Positions 12,501 to 27,500 of a stretch of DNA of 64,000 bases are shown here, piece by piece. Source of the DNA: Mytilus californianus (Eukaryota > Mollusca > Bivalvia > Mytilida > Mytilidae); contig NW_026262734.1 of assembly GCF_021869535.1 (NCBI RefSeq), forward strand, positions 109,403,088-109,467,087. Reading direction: 5' to 3'. The translations under genes and the position numbers were made by a program. The notes under the pieces were generated by a model. The model saw only the letters and a list, made by a program, of their open reading frames with translations, had not been told where the DNA came from and did no database searches. How positions within the stretch are numbered: the stretch's first letter is position 1; every line of letters begins with the position of its first letter.

Positions 12501-15500
12501 TGGTTTTATAGCTCTCACTTGCACGACAGTCTCATCAAATTCCGTTATATTTACAACGATGCGTGAACAAAACAGACATAATCCAAACACACTATTATTA
12601 AATCAGTCTGTCTACTGGACTTATGAAATCAGGACCCAAGAAAAATACATGTATGGTAAAACTGTTAGTAAAATGTAATGATGTGCGGCTCTTAATTATA
12701 AATATCTCGATTGTTTTCAATTTTTTACCAAAAAAATAACTGTTCATATTTAAAAAAGTGTTATTCTAATCATGTTTATATAAATATAGCATGCACTTGA
12801 AGTTATTAATATAATTCAAAAGATGCATTTTGTTCAATTGTAATGTTTATAAATTAAAAATATTCAACCAAATTTATATTACAATCATTGGTGCTAACAG
12901 TTCATTAAATGAAATTATAGATCTCAAATTTAGTTTGAAATGACAAAAGCTGGAGTATAGGCTAAACTACTATTAGATTTAAAAAACCAAGGGCAATCAT
13001 TGGTTAATCATTGGCAATCATACCACATCTGCTTATTTTCATACTGAAATTTACCTGTCTTGTCTATCCAATTTCTGTCAAATTAAAATGGGGTAATGTA
13101 TTCAAGCAATCATGATCAAGCAAACGAAAGAGAAATTTTCAATTAAAATGATATCTATATTCTGTACGATATAAACCTTTTGTTATATATTTTCTTATTC
13201 CTGCTTTATAATGAAGAATAACAAAATCCTTTTTCCTAATATCACAAATACTTACCTAGCTAGCTAGCTACAGTTATATAATGTGCACATACTGAAATAT
13301 ATATATAGTCTGATACTGGATTATAAAGAAAGACACACTTATGAAAAGTGCAAGTTAGTATCATCATTCTTTTTCTTTTCTGAATGAAAGTTATATTTAT
13401 TTTAACAAACATTTCCAAACCATGAAGTTTTTCATACAATATAATTGAACTTTCAGTTATATTTTTACATCAATAAATTGTTCACTCATAACATTTGCAT
13501 TTGACAAGAGCTCAAAACTTTAATTTCTATACAAGTTTCAGTGAAATAAAGTATCAATGAAATAGATATTATATCAGGTTTCTCTCATATACCTGTCTGA
13601 TAAGAAAACAAGTAATATTGTATGCATCATAGTTTCATTATTTATACACATAGTGTTATATCCCGAATCCAAATGTATTAGACTTAAACAAAACTCTCCT
13701 ATAAGTATATTTCCTCTGTGTGCCGTGAGGTGTCAAAACTAAGATGAATTTAGTTTAAAAAAACTGGTTTGTTTTATATAATGTAGTGATTTATCAAACA
13801 ACAGTCTAACAGGCGTACCTGATGCAGTTTTCATGAACAATGTGAAGTTGGATTCTTTGTAAGTTAAAATAACTGTAATGTGTGAGTAAGTTTGCTGATA
13901 TGATAGTATTTGCATAATGAAGAATTTTGTATCCTAATCGTTTGATTCCACTTTGACATTTGACACCTTTACCTGGTAATTGCTGTTTGTTTGTCACCAA
14001 CATATAACCTCTAGGAAGACAAATGAAATATACCAATTGGACCCTTATCACAGTGTCATGTATACTGCAGCGAAATTTGTTATGCCTGAAAGAGCACGAA
14101 GTTATTTAGAACACTCGTACGAATGGTTGATCATAACAATGAGTAGCAAATGTTAAAACCGTCTAAATTATGTCTTTTTTAACTATCTGTTTCCTTTGCA
14201 TATATATCATATATCTGCGCAATATCGTCAATTCTAGACGATCTGATACATATTGAATTTGCTGGTTGGTCAATTTTATAGACTTCTATTTGCGTTTTAG
14301 AATAGGCAAATCAACTAACAGTATCTGAAATAGATGTAAAACAGAACACAATCTTCTGAATAGCAATAGCATTATCAAGGTTTTTTAGGAACACATTTTA
14401 TATGAGTACATCATATTTACTGTGTTTTATAATATCGAACATGTCCTTCCATTGGAAGGACTTTTTTATATTAAAATCGAACGTCCAAAATCAACAAAAG
14501 AATAGAATTATGATAAATACCATACTTAATATCGTCACAGTTAAATCGATCTTATTTAAGTAGAGTAATTTAATCAAATACTAGTTTAAATTAGTTTGAT
14601 TGATTGCTGTTTAACACCCCTTTCAAGACTATTGTGCTATTTCGTATTTTGCTTGGTGGTCAGTTTTTTTTTGTTGGTTGGGGATGCCAGAGTGCCTTAA
14701 GAGAACCACCGACCTCTGGTAGGAAAACTAACGATACTAGTAAATTAAGATTGAAGTCGAGTGCACCTGCTATGTACGTGATTCGAAATCACAACCTCAG
14801 TGTTGACTGGCTATTTACTACTTATATCACTAGGCCACGAATGCCCATTCTAGTATAGATATTTGAGGCTATTGTAAATCGTTTCCGTTTTACTAATTAT
14901 CATATTTGTACAAACATTACTTCCAATTTGGAAAAGAAGCAATCCTATACAAAATTATATCCTTAGTCTTACTGATTGAACAACCTCGTGTATGCTTCCT
15001 ATCAAATCCACTGACAGATTGCAATATAATCAAGGTGGTTAAAGTACCCACTTAAAAAGTCAATTATAAGTAAAAAGTAAAGTGTATAAGATCATAATTT
15101 TAAAATGTTTTGCGTCTTCTGATGTGTTGTTTTGAATATCATTGTTTGATTATTTCTTAGTATGATGAAAACAGAATAAGAATATAACTAAACATAGAAC
15201 TTTTATCTTATCTTTTGTAAAACAAGGTCAAAGTTAATTATTGTTTAATCTTATTCTTATTATTATTTAAAAAAAAAAAAACATTAACAAAAGTACCGAA
15301 CTCCAAGGTAAATTGAGAAAGGGGAAGGTCGATTACAACTGACAAAATCAAAAGTTGTAAACGAACGGAAGTAGTAAAAGACACTTGCCAAAGTTCCGAC
15401 TTTGTAAAGGTATTCTCTTAAGAAAATGTTGGATTTAAGCTGGTATACTACCTAGCTAAAACTCTCAATAGTATGACATTTGTTTATAGTTCCTTAATAT

Positions 15501-18500
15501 TGACAAAACAGACATAATAGATCAATTTGACAATAATTTCGGATTCAGCAGCAAAAACCGTGATAACATACCTGGGGTTATGTGATATCCGTAACTGCAG
15601 TTACGTATATCCAAAGATGGCGGACGATGTTTTTGGTCAATATTTCTTTTGCCGATTTTGTAATAATTATGAATTATTCTTCGTTAATTCGTGTCTTTTT
15701 TAACGTATAACTAAGTTTGAAACTGAAATACAAAGGGGTTTTTCATAGTTCAACCTCTAATGGAGAAATCAGCCGTCCAAAAAAAAAAAAAAAAACGCAA
15801 TGATATGGGTAACTGTAAAGACTGATATCCGTAACTGTAATACACGTTTAGAAAAGGATATCCGTAACTGTTGAGTTTCATTGTTTCTGCTTCATTCATT
15901 ATCCTCGATTTAATAGATCAGGCAAACATTTTTTTCGGAAATAAAACTCTCATAAATTCTTCGAAAGATTAGAAATTATTGGAAACGGAAACATGTATGC
16001 CTTCAATATTATCACAACATTAGAAAAATACCAATTCAAGAACTTGCAAGTGAACAAGCTACCAATCAAATGCAATCGAAAGGATAACCGTGAAATCTGA
16101 TATACGTTATACATATATTTGCATGCCTTTAATTGGTCACAGCACATCCGTGGTTCATCGTGACGATTGTGGACTACGCCAGAGCATGGGCTAAACGAGA
16201 AGAAGTTGAACTGCCCACTTTGTCAGAATGGGTCAAAACAATCAGGTCTCTGATAAAACGTCGAATTCATAAGTTAAAAAAAACTATGTGATCGACAAAA
16301 GTTCGTTTTCAGAGACACAGAAGCTGTGAATTGTCTTATCATCTCTTCACCATGTTCACGATAAATATTTTGTTGTTCCTGTGGACAAAGTTTTAAATAA
16401 AATTGTTTTTGTATGTAAATCGTACTACTACGAGTGTCTTGTAAAAGATTAAGGAATAAATGAGCACTCAGGTAACCCCACATACAAAAACATATTATTT
16501 GACAGGGATGAGATTTCGGCGAATCAAAAGTCCTTTATGGCTTCAATGAACATTATATTGAACAGCAAAATTGAGGACTGACCTTGTTTGTATTGGATAC
16601 ATAATCTTCACAACGATACATTGTCGCTGACTTTAGAAAACGCCACCAGTGTCTGAGCAGAAAGTTGATGAACCAGGGTTATGTCAAAGAACGTTTCGTC
16701 TTTTTTCTAAAAAAAAAGTTCATTGGAAGATACCAAGACCTTGTTGATAAATATTCCGTATCAACATCACAAATAATACATGATAGTCTTGATTGATTGC
16801 TTGATTGTTGGCTGCTTAACGTCCAATGGCAAATGTTTCATGCATGTTCAGGACAGGAACAGGTTGAAAATAGATACAAAAGATAGGTCTTACAATAGAG
16901 GCCGTCCCTGGATGAAGGTCGGGGAAATTTGGACTGCCACGGAAAAAAGATGGTATATTGAATAGGGACAGAAATTTGGCCTTGCAACAGGCCACCTACG
17001 GATCCCTCAAAGATTTGATGCAAGAGTTCTTAACATCCAAATAGCATGGCACGGCATTCTGACCGGACGTGGCTGCGTACTTGATACACCAACACAGCCA
17101 AACGGATGCCTTACTTTGGCTAGGGTTTTACTGGAGGAAGACCAATGGTGACCTTATATTTCTATTCCCAGTCACCCTTGGGGGTCTTAAAGTTTAGATT
17201 CTAGGAACTGGCGTTGTTTATCATCTTAATTACGTGTTATTTTTTTTTTATATTGTTAACCTTTACTGTTTAATCAATGTTTTTGTTATATACTTTTGGC
17301 GTGGCTCGGTATTTATACATCCCGCCATTGTGTTATCGAGCTATGGTCATTTTTGTACTCTTGCCTTTTATTTTCGTTCATGTACTTTATCTAGAAAGTG
17401 TCTATATGCCATTGTGTTTTTCTTTGTTGAAATAGGTTTTTGTTTTATAGTGATTAAGATTATAAAACAATGTTGACTGCTGTACCCCAATTTTTGACAT
17501 TTTTACCTATTATGTCTGGTTTTTTTTTGCTCACACATTGTTAATATATATGCGATTGTCACACAAGTGAGAGACTTAGCTAGCTATAAAACCAGGTTTA
17601 ATATAACATTTTTTACATAAGGAAATGCTTGTACCAAGTCAAGAATATGACAGCTGTTATCAATTCGTTTTATGTGTTTGAACTTTTGATTTGCAATTTG
17701 CAAAAGGACTGTCCGTATTCAATTTTCCTTGGTATTTTTGTTATTTTACTTTTTTCGTAATAAGCGATATGTATGTCTTGGTTGCCACCCATATGTTATC
17801 TGAAATAAGCTACACAAGTTCCTTCCTCTGGCACACTAGACATGCTGCTGGCTGTATAGAAATAAAGAATTGGTAGCCCGATCAATATATTTTCACACAA
17901 TATTTGTAAAGACTTCCTAGAACAATTTAGATTCCGATTTATAACGATTTCGATAACCGGAGACACTTATTTCATTTCAAACGTTAATCACAATTGTTTA
18001 GAAATACAATCAGCTACGAATATCAATATTTCCAGTTACGTATATCATAGACAATTTATTTTCTTCAGTTACCTATATCATCGCGATTTTTTGGACGGAT
18101 GACTTCTCCGTTTACCGGTTGAACTATGAAAAAACCCTTTCTATTTCAGTTTCAAATTTAATAATACCTTAAAAAAAAGGCACGAAATATCGAAGAATAA
18201 TGCATATTTATTACAAAACCGTCAAAGGAAATATTGACCAGAAACATCGTCCGCCATCTTCGGATATTCGTAACTGCAGTTACGGATATCACATTAACCC
18301 CAGTAAACATATAGGACAGAAATACAAAGGTTGATGCAATCTATTGTAAAGTTGATTATAAAAGTTAAGGTGTAATACCACCATTGATTTTCCCCTATAA
18401 GTCTTTGTTAAATTTGCACTTTTCAAAAAAATGTGCATAATTTATCTTTGTTTCAAATAAGGAAATACTTGGCATGAGTACAGTTTTATCCTGTCCAGTA

Positions 18501-21500
18501 CTATAGACAAAATGTCAAATAACATTTCATTATATATATACGAAAGTTTTATTTTGATTCGGTTCACATATAACAATACAAACATAAGCTCTTAAGAGCT
18601 TTTTACCGAATATAAGGTAACACAAACACAACATTAAAACACACAACATGCAGACAGGATATATAACAGCACAGTCATATCGAAATACATGCAAAGCACT
18701 TTTAAAATACATATCTAAAGCCAAAGCTGAAGCACAACTAAAAATTAAGCACAACTAAAATTAAGCACAAATAAAATATAGCACACATGCAAAAATTTAA
18801 GGCATAATAACATATTAGAGCAACTTCTAAAATATGATAAAGCTTATCTACAAGCAGAACAACAACATTTTGAACCATTCCAAGACTGTATAAGGCTCTT
18901 AAATTGAGAAAAACTGTTTTCAGTCCTGAAATGGTCAGGTAGGCTGTTCCACAGAGTAGCAGCTGCAAATTTAAAACTTTTCTTACCAAACTGTGTAGTT
19001 TTTACATGTGGTATATCCAGTATATTACTATATCTGAAAGAATATTTACAATCTTTTATATTTAATAAATCATGTAAACAGACAGGTGCTAATTTATTGA
19101 CTATATTAAAAGTTTCAATTGCCATAGATCTTTGTCTTTTAATATGCAGTGAAGGCATCTTAGCCTTTTCAAGCAACTGTTGATATGAGCTTGAATGGTC
19201 TTCGTACACAAACCTTAGTGCTCTTTCTTGCACTTTTTCTAATTTTTTTGAATTTTTCTCGGTACAAAAATGCCATGCCAAAGGGCAGAAATTGAAGTTT
19301 GACAAAATAAATGTATGGAAAATAGTAAGCTTACTTAGCTTGTTCAGATAAGCTCCCAAACGTTTCAAAATATTTAGTTGCTGAGATGCCTTCCTGCATA
19401 TTTTACCAATATGAATATCAAAATTTAGCTGATAATCTATGTCAATGCCAAGTAATTTGACAGTTGACTCACACGAAAGATCAGCACTTTGGATACGTAT
19501 AGATGGATTTTTGTTATATGTCTTTTTCCCAACTGCTAGGACCTGAAATTTGTCGGGGTTTGCCTGCATTTTATTTATTTTGAACCACTCAATAAGTTTG
19601 AGTGATTCAGATTCCAAAGTAGAAATCAAAACATCATAATCAGGACTACAGTAAGATAAAGTATTGTCATCTGCATAATTATACAAAGTTCCATTTTTTA
19701 TAAATAAGAATATATCATTGATAAAAACATTGAATAGTAGGGGGCCCAGGATAGAACCCTGGGGAACCCCCTTATGAATGTCAGCCCAACTGCTAAGAAT
19801 ACTATTTATTTTATATAAGAACATAAACATCAAAGGAAGTTAACCAATCAAATTTTCACCCCTTTTTTACCTGTGTACAAGCTTTAGTAACCATGTAACC
19901 TCAAGTTTTCAAAATATTCTATAGAAACACCAAATAAAAAAATAATGGTGCTTTGAAACACCAAAGATACATGTATATGTTTATGACCCAGAAATTTTTT
20001 ACTGCAATGAAATGTTGGATTAATTTCCTACAACTGTCAAATTCAAGGGAATGTTTTTTTTTCGACCCTTTTTCGTATGCAACCGGATGTGACGTACAAT
20101 GATTTGGTGGTATTACACCTAAAGAAGACCTTTTTGTTGAATAAACTGAATGTGATTTTTTCCTTTGTAATACTGGTTATTTCAAGCATTACTGTCAAGT
20201 TTTGTCATAATCAGTTCAATAGTTTGAGAAAAATATAGTATAATGTAAGACGACATCTACAGCGATTCGAGCAAAATTTCTTCGAAAAATCCAAATCAAG
20301 CCTTATCATGATAGAATATAGTGCGGACCAATAATTGATCAAATAATTATCTCATCTGCCTTCAAACAGTTGAATATGATACAAAAGATGAATTTAGGAT
20401 AATAAATAACACTAATGGACTTCTTTGTCTTCATTATAAGGTCTCTTTTGGTCCATTTATACCTCTCATTTCCTCAAAATTTAAGTTTTACGTAAAGATT
20501 TCTTTAAACCTCCATGGAGTCAGTAAACTTTAAAATGGATGGTTCATTCAGCTTGAATACAGCAATCACTCATTTATTATTACATTTCTTTCATAAATGA
20601 GTGAAAGTTACCCCAAAATTTTTATTTATTGGCCTAAAAAGTTGCACCTTTCAAAAAATTGTGCAGAATTTTTCTTTGTTTCAAATAAAGAAATATTTGG
20701 CATGAGTAAAGTTTTATCCTGCCTAGTACTATAGACAAAATTTCACATAACATTTCATTGCTTATAATAAAATAAACATCACTGTAAGTTAACCAATCAA
20801 ATTTTCACCCCTTTTCACCTGTGTACAAGCTTTAGTAACCATGTAACCTCAAGTTTCCAAATTATTCTATAAAAACACCATATATAAAAAATAATGGTGC
20901 TTTGAAACACCAAAGATACATGTATATGTTTATGACCCAGAAATTTTTTATTGCAATGAAATGTTGGATTAATTTCCTACAACTGTCAAATTCAAAGGAA
21001 TGTTTTTTTCCGACCCGTTTTCGTATGCAACCGGATGTGACGTACAATGATTTGGTGGTATTACACCTAAAGAAGACCTTTTTGTTGAATATACTGAATG
21101 TGATTTTTTTCCTTTGTAATACTGGTTATTTCAAGCATTACTGTCAAGTTTTGTCATAATCAGTTCAATAGTTTGAGAGAAATATAATATAATGTAAGAC
21201 GACATCATCAGCGATTCGAGCGAAAGTTCTTCGAAAAATCCAACTCAAGCCGCATCATGATAGAATATTGTGCGGACCAATAAATGATCAAATATTTATC
21301 TCATCTGCCTACAAACAGTTGAATATGATACAAAAGATGACTTTAGGATAATAAATATCACAAATGGACCTCTTTGTCTTCATTATAAGGTCTCTTTTGG
21401 TCCATTTATACCTCTCGTTTCCTCAAAATTGAACTTTTTAGGCCAATAAATAAAAATTTTGGGGTAACTTTCACTCATTTATGATAGAAATGTTATAATA

Positions 21501-24500
21501 AATGAGTAATTGAAGTATTCAAGCTGAATGAACTATCCATATAAAAGTTTACGGACTGCAAGGAGGTTTCAATAAAATAAATATACAGTTACAAGTAAAT
21601 GAAATTATTTTTGAAGCATTTTCAACAAATTATTCATTTAAAGGGAAGATTTTTATGTCCCTCTATGGAACGCGGCGTAAAGTACAAGGTATTATAAGTG
21701 TCATTTTTTGCCCCCACTCCAAATGACTTCATATTTGAATCATCATTAGTCTATGCATAGTTACTTAAAAACATGTTGAACATTTTGTGTTTATGTGAAC
21801 ATTTGGTTGCCTAGCAACGGTTTTCATAGAATTCACTAAAAATCCAACCAAAACGTTCAAATATTTTCATATAACTCATATTAAGTCCTATATTGATATA
21901 TTTAGTAACCATGTTTGCATTTAAGAACGATTTGATTTTGTATCTATATTCCGTCATATGAACCCGAATTTTCCATAGCAACAACTATTTAGTTTTAAGT
22001 TAACAATTGACGTACATTTCAAAAGGTGTTTTAGTATCACAGAGAATAATTTTTAAGCTTGAACCGTGAAATTAAAGGATATTAATCAGGACCTAGTGCA
22101 GATGTGCAATTTAATATTCTTAATGTTGGTGTTTCCATGGTAACACAGGAACTTAGCCATGATATATAATTGTTTGCTTAGCAACCATCGCAATTCAGAT
22201 ATATTTAAGTATGTATTTTCATACAAAAGAGAGGCAGAACATACCTAAAGAATATCCAATCTCATAAGTCGAAAACGAATTGACATTGGAGTGACAAAAA
22301 TTGAAAAACAACCAAAAGACAAATAACAGTCCATAAAACACAAGATAGAAAACCATAGACTTAGCACACGAACGCCATCCTAAACCAGGTGTGATATCAG
22401 GTACTCAAAAGGGAGATTATGCCTCACAATTGACACCTGTTCTTTTGATAAAGATGGTATTGGATTTTTGATCACACAACAATTAATACATATAACTTTA
22501 TAAGTCGCAGTGATAGCTTGAAAACAGATTTTTGCTTTGCAACTACCTAGTAATGTGTTAGTTACCTAACAGCTAAAGGATTTCAAACGACGAGAGTGCC
22601 ATTAAACCTGCGAGTTCTATGTTTAATTTAGCATACTGTACAATAACCTAAGATACTTTGCTGCTAGCACCAGCATAATAACATGTATATCCCCCCTTAT
22701 ATTCTCTCTTTATTTGCAAAGATGTTTGTTTCAATTGTGCATGATCTGATGAATAGACGATGTCATTCACGGCTAAGGTTTCAATTCTGATGCCTAATTT
22801 TTTTTTCGCCCAAAGACAGAGTAATTTAACTTAGAAAATCAGTGATTCCTGTCTTTCACGTACAATGTATTTATCTCGTGACTGGTTACAATTTACACAT
22901 GCAGTTATTCATTGAAAAATTCTCATATGATTTACATATCTGCAAATGCTTAAATGTGACTAACATGTGATTTTGTCATTACAGAGGTTTTGGATGCCCC
23001 TTATTTAAAATGTGTAAACATTTTGTCGATTTTACATTGATATGTTCATGCATGTTACATATAAAAGGAATAAATAGTTTCTAAGAAAGAAAACAAGACT
23101 ATGTGTCCATAGCACCATGCCCCGATAGAACTATCATGTGTCAATGTACGTGTTCATGTGTTCAAAACCGTAATTTTGTATAATTTGAAAGATCTCATCA
23201 TAAATAACATGTATGATAAGTTTCAAGTTGATGTGACCAAACTTCATGGGTGAATAACCTTGATAACAAATGTTAACCTAACAATACAAAGCAGACTAAC
23301 GGAAGGATGGATGCACGCCCTTAACTTCTGTTCGCGGGGCCAAAAAAAAAAAAAAAAATTAGTTGAGAATTATTAGAATAGAAATTATTGACGTGTTAAC
23401 TTGGCTGCTGACTTTCAAACTTTATATAAACGTCCTTTTTTTAATCCTCTTAGAGACATTTTAAAATTGTAAAATAAATCCTCCTCTTGTGCTGTAAAGA
23501 GTAGTACCATCGATGTTATTTTGAACATTGAGTAAATTGGTGAATACAGCGGGATTGTCAAACCAAACTACGTATTGATATTTCTTTAACTGGGGCCGGG
23601 AGGAGAGGGGGCGGTGACTTTGCGTTCTTTTAGGGTTTTTTCATGTTTTTTGTGATCTAAGTCAAAAGATGAATTTATGAAACAATAGATATCATTGAAA
23701 AATAACATATTTATCCTTATGTAATTCGGAAAATGATAGGAGTCTAGTGGTTTTAGTCATCTTGTCCAATAGATATAAGAAGATGTGGTATGAGTGCCAA
23801 TGAGACAACTCTCAATCCATGTCAAAATTTGTAAAAGTAAACCATTATAGGTCAAAGAACGGTCTTAAACACGGAGCCTTGGCTCACACCGAACAGCAAG
23901 CTATAAAGGGCCCTAAAATTACTAGTGTAAAACCATTCAAACGGGAAAACCAACGGTCTAATCTATATAAAAAACGAGAAACGAGAAACACTTATGAACC
24001 ACATCAACAAACGACAACTACTGAACATCAGATTCCTGACTTAGGACAGGTGCAAACAATTGCAGCGGGTTTAAACGTTTTAATTGTACTAAACCTTCAA
24101 CCTTATCTGAAACAATAGTGTAACATCACAACATAGAAAGACACACTATAAAATATCAATTGAAATGGCTTAACTCAATCAAAAGACATATTAACACCAG
24201 TGAACATACACTGAACAAATAATTTTCATCTATGATACAATGTAAACACAAAATAAATAAACTAAGGGAAGCATAATTAAAGTAATATGTTATAACGCTG
24301 TGAAATGTTAAACAATTGCATTAAACCTATTTGCTCCACATTAGCTGACAGGTTCACAACTGTGTTTGCAATTTAAAAGTAAAGAAAATATCTTTTTTTT
24401 TATATCCCTTTGAAAGATACACAAAATAAAAGTTCAATGTCCATTGTTTATTTTCTTTAACAAAAAATAGTAAGATTATCCTTTTATAGATTATCTAGTG

Positions 24501-27500
24501 CCTTATTTATCATAGCCACTTATTCTTTTTTTATTAGAAGAAAGATTTTAAAATAGAAACAAAAGGAAATAGAATAAAATAAAGTCACAGAAAAGATAAA
24601 GTATCAAAAATTTCTTTATCATAACTGAAACTTCTATCATATTGTAATATCAAATATTTGCAAGGAAAAGCTGATCAACTAGTATACGAGGAGAAGAATA
24701 CATTTGTTTATATCTTTAAGAAGAATGCATTGCTTCCTAGGAACTTAAAAGTCGGACTCGTCAGGTTATTGAGATTAATACATAGTCTTATATTTGTCTT
24801 TTTTTTTAAAAGGATTACAATATTTGCATAAACTTTTTGAATGTTGCAAAATTTTATCAAAAACTTACAGCATTTCTATTTTATATATGTTATATATTTA
24901 AAACATTTATCATTTTATTTAATAAGACAAGTTTTTTATCTGTAAAAATATCTAAAAAGAAGTATTTTAAATAATTCCTTTTAAAATCGATTGACAAGGG
25001 AGGTAATCTCGGTTTAAATTTTGTTTCAACGCGTGAAATATAATTTAAATTTCAAGTTGCATTTACCATATTTACACGGATAAAAAACGGTTATAATTTG
25101 ATGGGGTCTACCTTAATTTTATTTCGTTAAATGTAGAGTTTGCAGGTTGTTCGTTAACAACACTGGTACTTTAAATAATGTAGCAAAATCACATGTTTCT
25201 TTATTTTTTCCGACTTAAAAAATAACATAAAGAACAGAAAAGTTTCTTTTTGCCGTCATTGAGGTTTTGTAACTCAATCAATAACATCTGAGTTGAAAAC
25301 AAATTTTCATGCAGATTCGGAAATGCAAGTTCGTTCCGGTCTTTGGTTCACATATTATCGACATATCCTTTAAACATGGAATTTTTGGTGTAGAATTAAT
25401 GAATTTTTAACATGAGCGGACGCGGGTACCACGAATATATTGAAAACAGTAAAACATTTGCTTCCAACAAACAACGCATTGAAATATCGTCGTGGTACTC
25501 GCGTCCGCTCATAGTTGAAAATTGTTCAAACAGACGCAAACATTCTGATTTTCATAAAATTTACGTTTTTCAAGAAAAAGAGATATGTATTTTATAATTT
25601 TCACACTATCAAAATTGAAAGTTACATTGATTTTTTGTAAGATAAGACACTATACTTTTTAAGAATAATCATGTTTATTGGATTCTATTCATTCTAATTT
25701 CAACGAAAATAGGGGGCCAGTTGCAATAGCTTATCGTACCTTGTCCCTTAAGGTTTACGTAATAATTTCTTTAAACCTCCATGGAGTCAGGAAACTTTTG
25801 TATGGATGGTTCATTCAGCTTGTATACTTCAATTACTCATTTATTGTTACATTTCTTTCATAAATGAGTGAAAGTTACCCCAACATTTTTATTTATTAGC
25901 CTAAAAAGTTGCACCTTTCAAAAAATTGTCCAGAATTTATCTTTGTTTTAAATAAAGAAATACTTGGCATGAGTAAAGTTTTATCCTGTTTAGTACTATA
26001 AACAAAATTTCACGTAACATTTCATTGCATATGAGAAAATAAACATCACTGGAAGTTAACCACTACAAGCTTTAGTAACCATGTAACCTCAAGTTTCTAA
26101 AATATTCTATAGAAACACCAGATAAAAAAATAATAGTGCTTTGAAACACCAAAGATATATGTTTATGACCCAGAATTTTTTTACTGCAATGAAATGTTGG
26201 ATTAATTCCTACAACTGTCAAATTCAAGGGAATATTTTTTTGTTTGACACTTTTTTGTATGCAACCGGATTTGACGTACTATGATTTGGTGGTATAACAC
26301 CTAAACTGCATCCGGTTAACAACGTTTCAGCAATATTTTTTTTCTCTCAGCTTCAAGCTTTTGGGGAATATTATTCAGTACTTCCAGATTTCCTATTATG
26401 CCATTCATCGAGATCATGAATTCCTAAACGGCGTTATAGGATTGTCTCTAAAACATTATTTACTGTTTATAGAAATTATTTTTACATCATTTAAATACAT
26501 AGTTCGTGATAACAATGATAAAAACAATGGTATCGTTAATACCTTAGCGACCAAACATCACAATAATAACTGAAACTTTTATAGAGGAGAAAAAACAGTC
26601 TTTTAAAAAGTCAGATGTCTTTAATATGTATCACATAATATTTACGTTACGATGACACGAAACAAAATGGTCAAATAACTGCCATCAGCACCAATTTGTT
26701 AAGTAACAGGCACATTATGATAGGACATTATACACTCAACATCTGTAAATATACAACCAACCACTGAAAAGGTTGTCTTTTTTAATTACGGTTTGTTTAT
26801 TAAAATATATAATGAAATAAAACATCGTAAGACATCTGGTAACTACATCTGTTTCACGCAGATGGCAATTTGGAATGCAGATATGGTAATTCATTGGTGT
26901 TAAATTAATACGCTAGTTGCTGTAAAGTTATTTGTATATTGCCTAAAATTTGTTTTCAGAAGTACGTCCTTAACTATCTACACATTCCATGTACTTGTAT
27001 ATATATGAAGTATTCTCCTATATGTACTTCCTCTGTTTTCTGTAAGCGTTCGAAATCAAAGACATTAACATGTAAAAACTGACTTTTTTAAATTTAAATG
27101 TAGGATTATATCTAACAACAATCTAACTAGCGTACCTGCAGCTGTTTTCTGGAACAATTTGGAATTGGGATATCTGTAAGTAGAACATAAATGTAATAGT
27201 GTAATGTTAGTACGTCTGTTGACAGGTTATTATGTACTAAATAGAGAATTTGTAATTCTGATCTTTTGATTCAGCTTTGGCATTTCATGCAATCCATTCC
27301 TCTGGTCATTGCTGTTTTATTTTCCAGAAAATATAAGCTCTATAAAAACAAATAAAGTAATACAATCAATAAATCATCTCTGATAGAAACCGTTAACATT
27401 GAATTGCATGATTTATTATGCATGTTTTGGTCAATTCTAAATTACAACCAGTTGATGAAAAGAAAGTTTGAACATACAAGTAAAAATACTGGCCAGTTCA

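Larger units (their letters stand above)
15574..18298. mobile_element. Foldback-type element with long inverted terminal repeats
   Basis: The left arm (15574 to about 15880) begins CTGGGGTTATGTGATATCCG. The right arm (about 17990 to 18298), read in reverse, begins CTGGGGTTAATGTGATATCC. The arms match over about 300 bases, including AAGATGGCGGACGATGTTT and repeated GATATCCGTAACTG motifs. The interior holds other repeats, including a family A copy at 17.5 kb and a block at 16.8-17.2 kb. No transposase was recognised. Confidence 0.75.
21574..23085. other. Intronic region with RFX-like motif cluster
   Basis: Non-coding. It contains several X-box-like motifs at 21806-22185 (listed separately) and a Penelope-like tail fragment at 22250-22450. 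Confidence 0.5.

Noticed and set aside
23819..24118. 99-codon plus frame
   Set aside because: It is a translation of dispersed repeat family B, which occurs in both orientations elsewhere.
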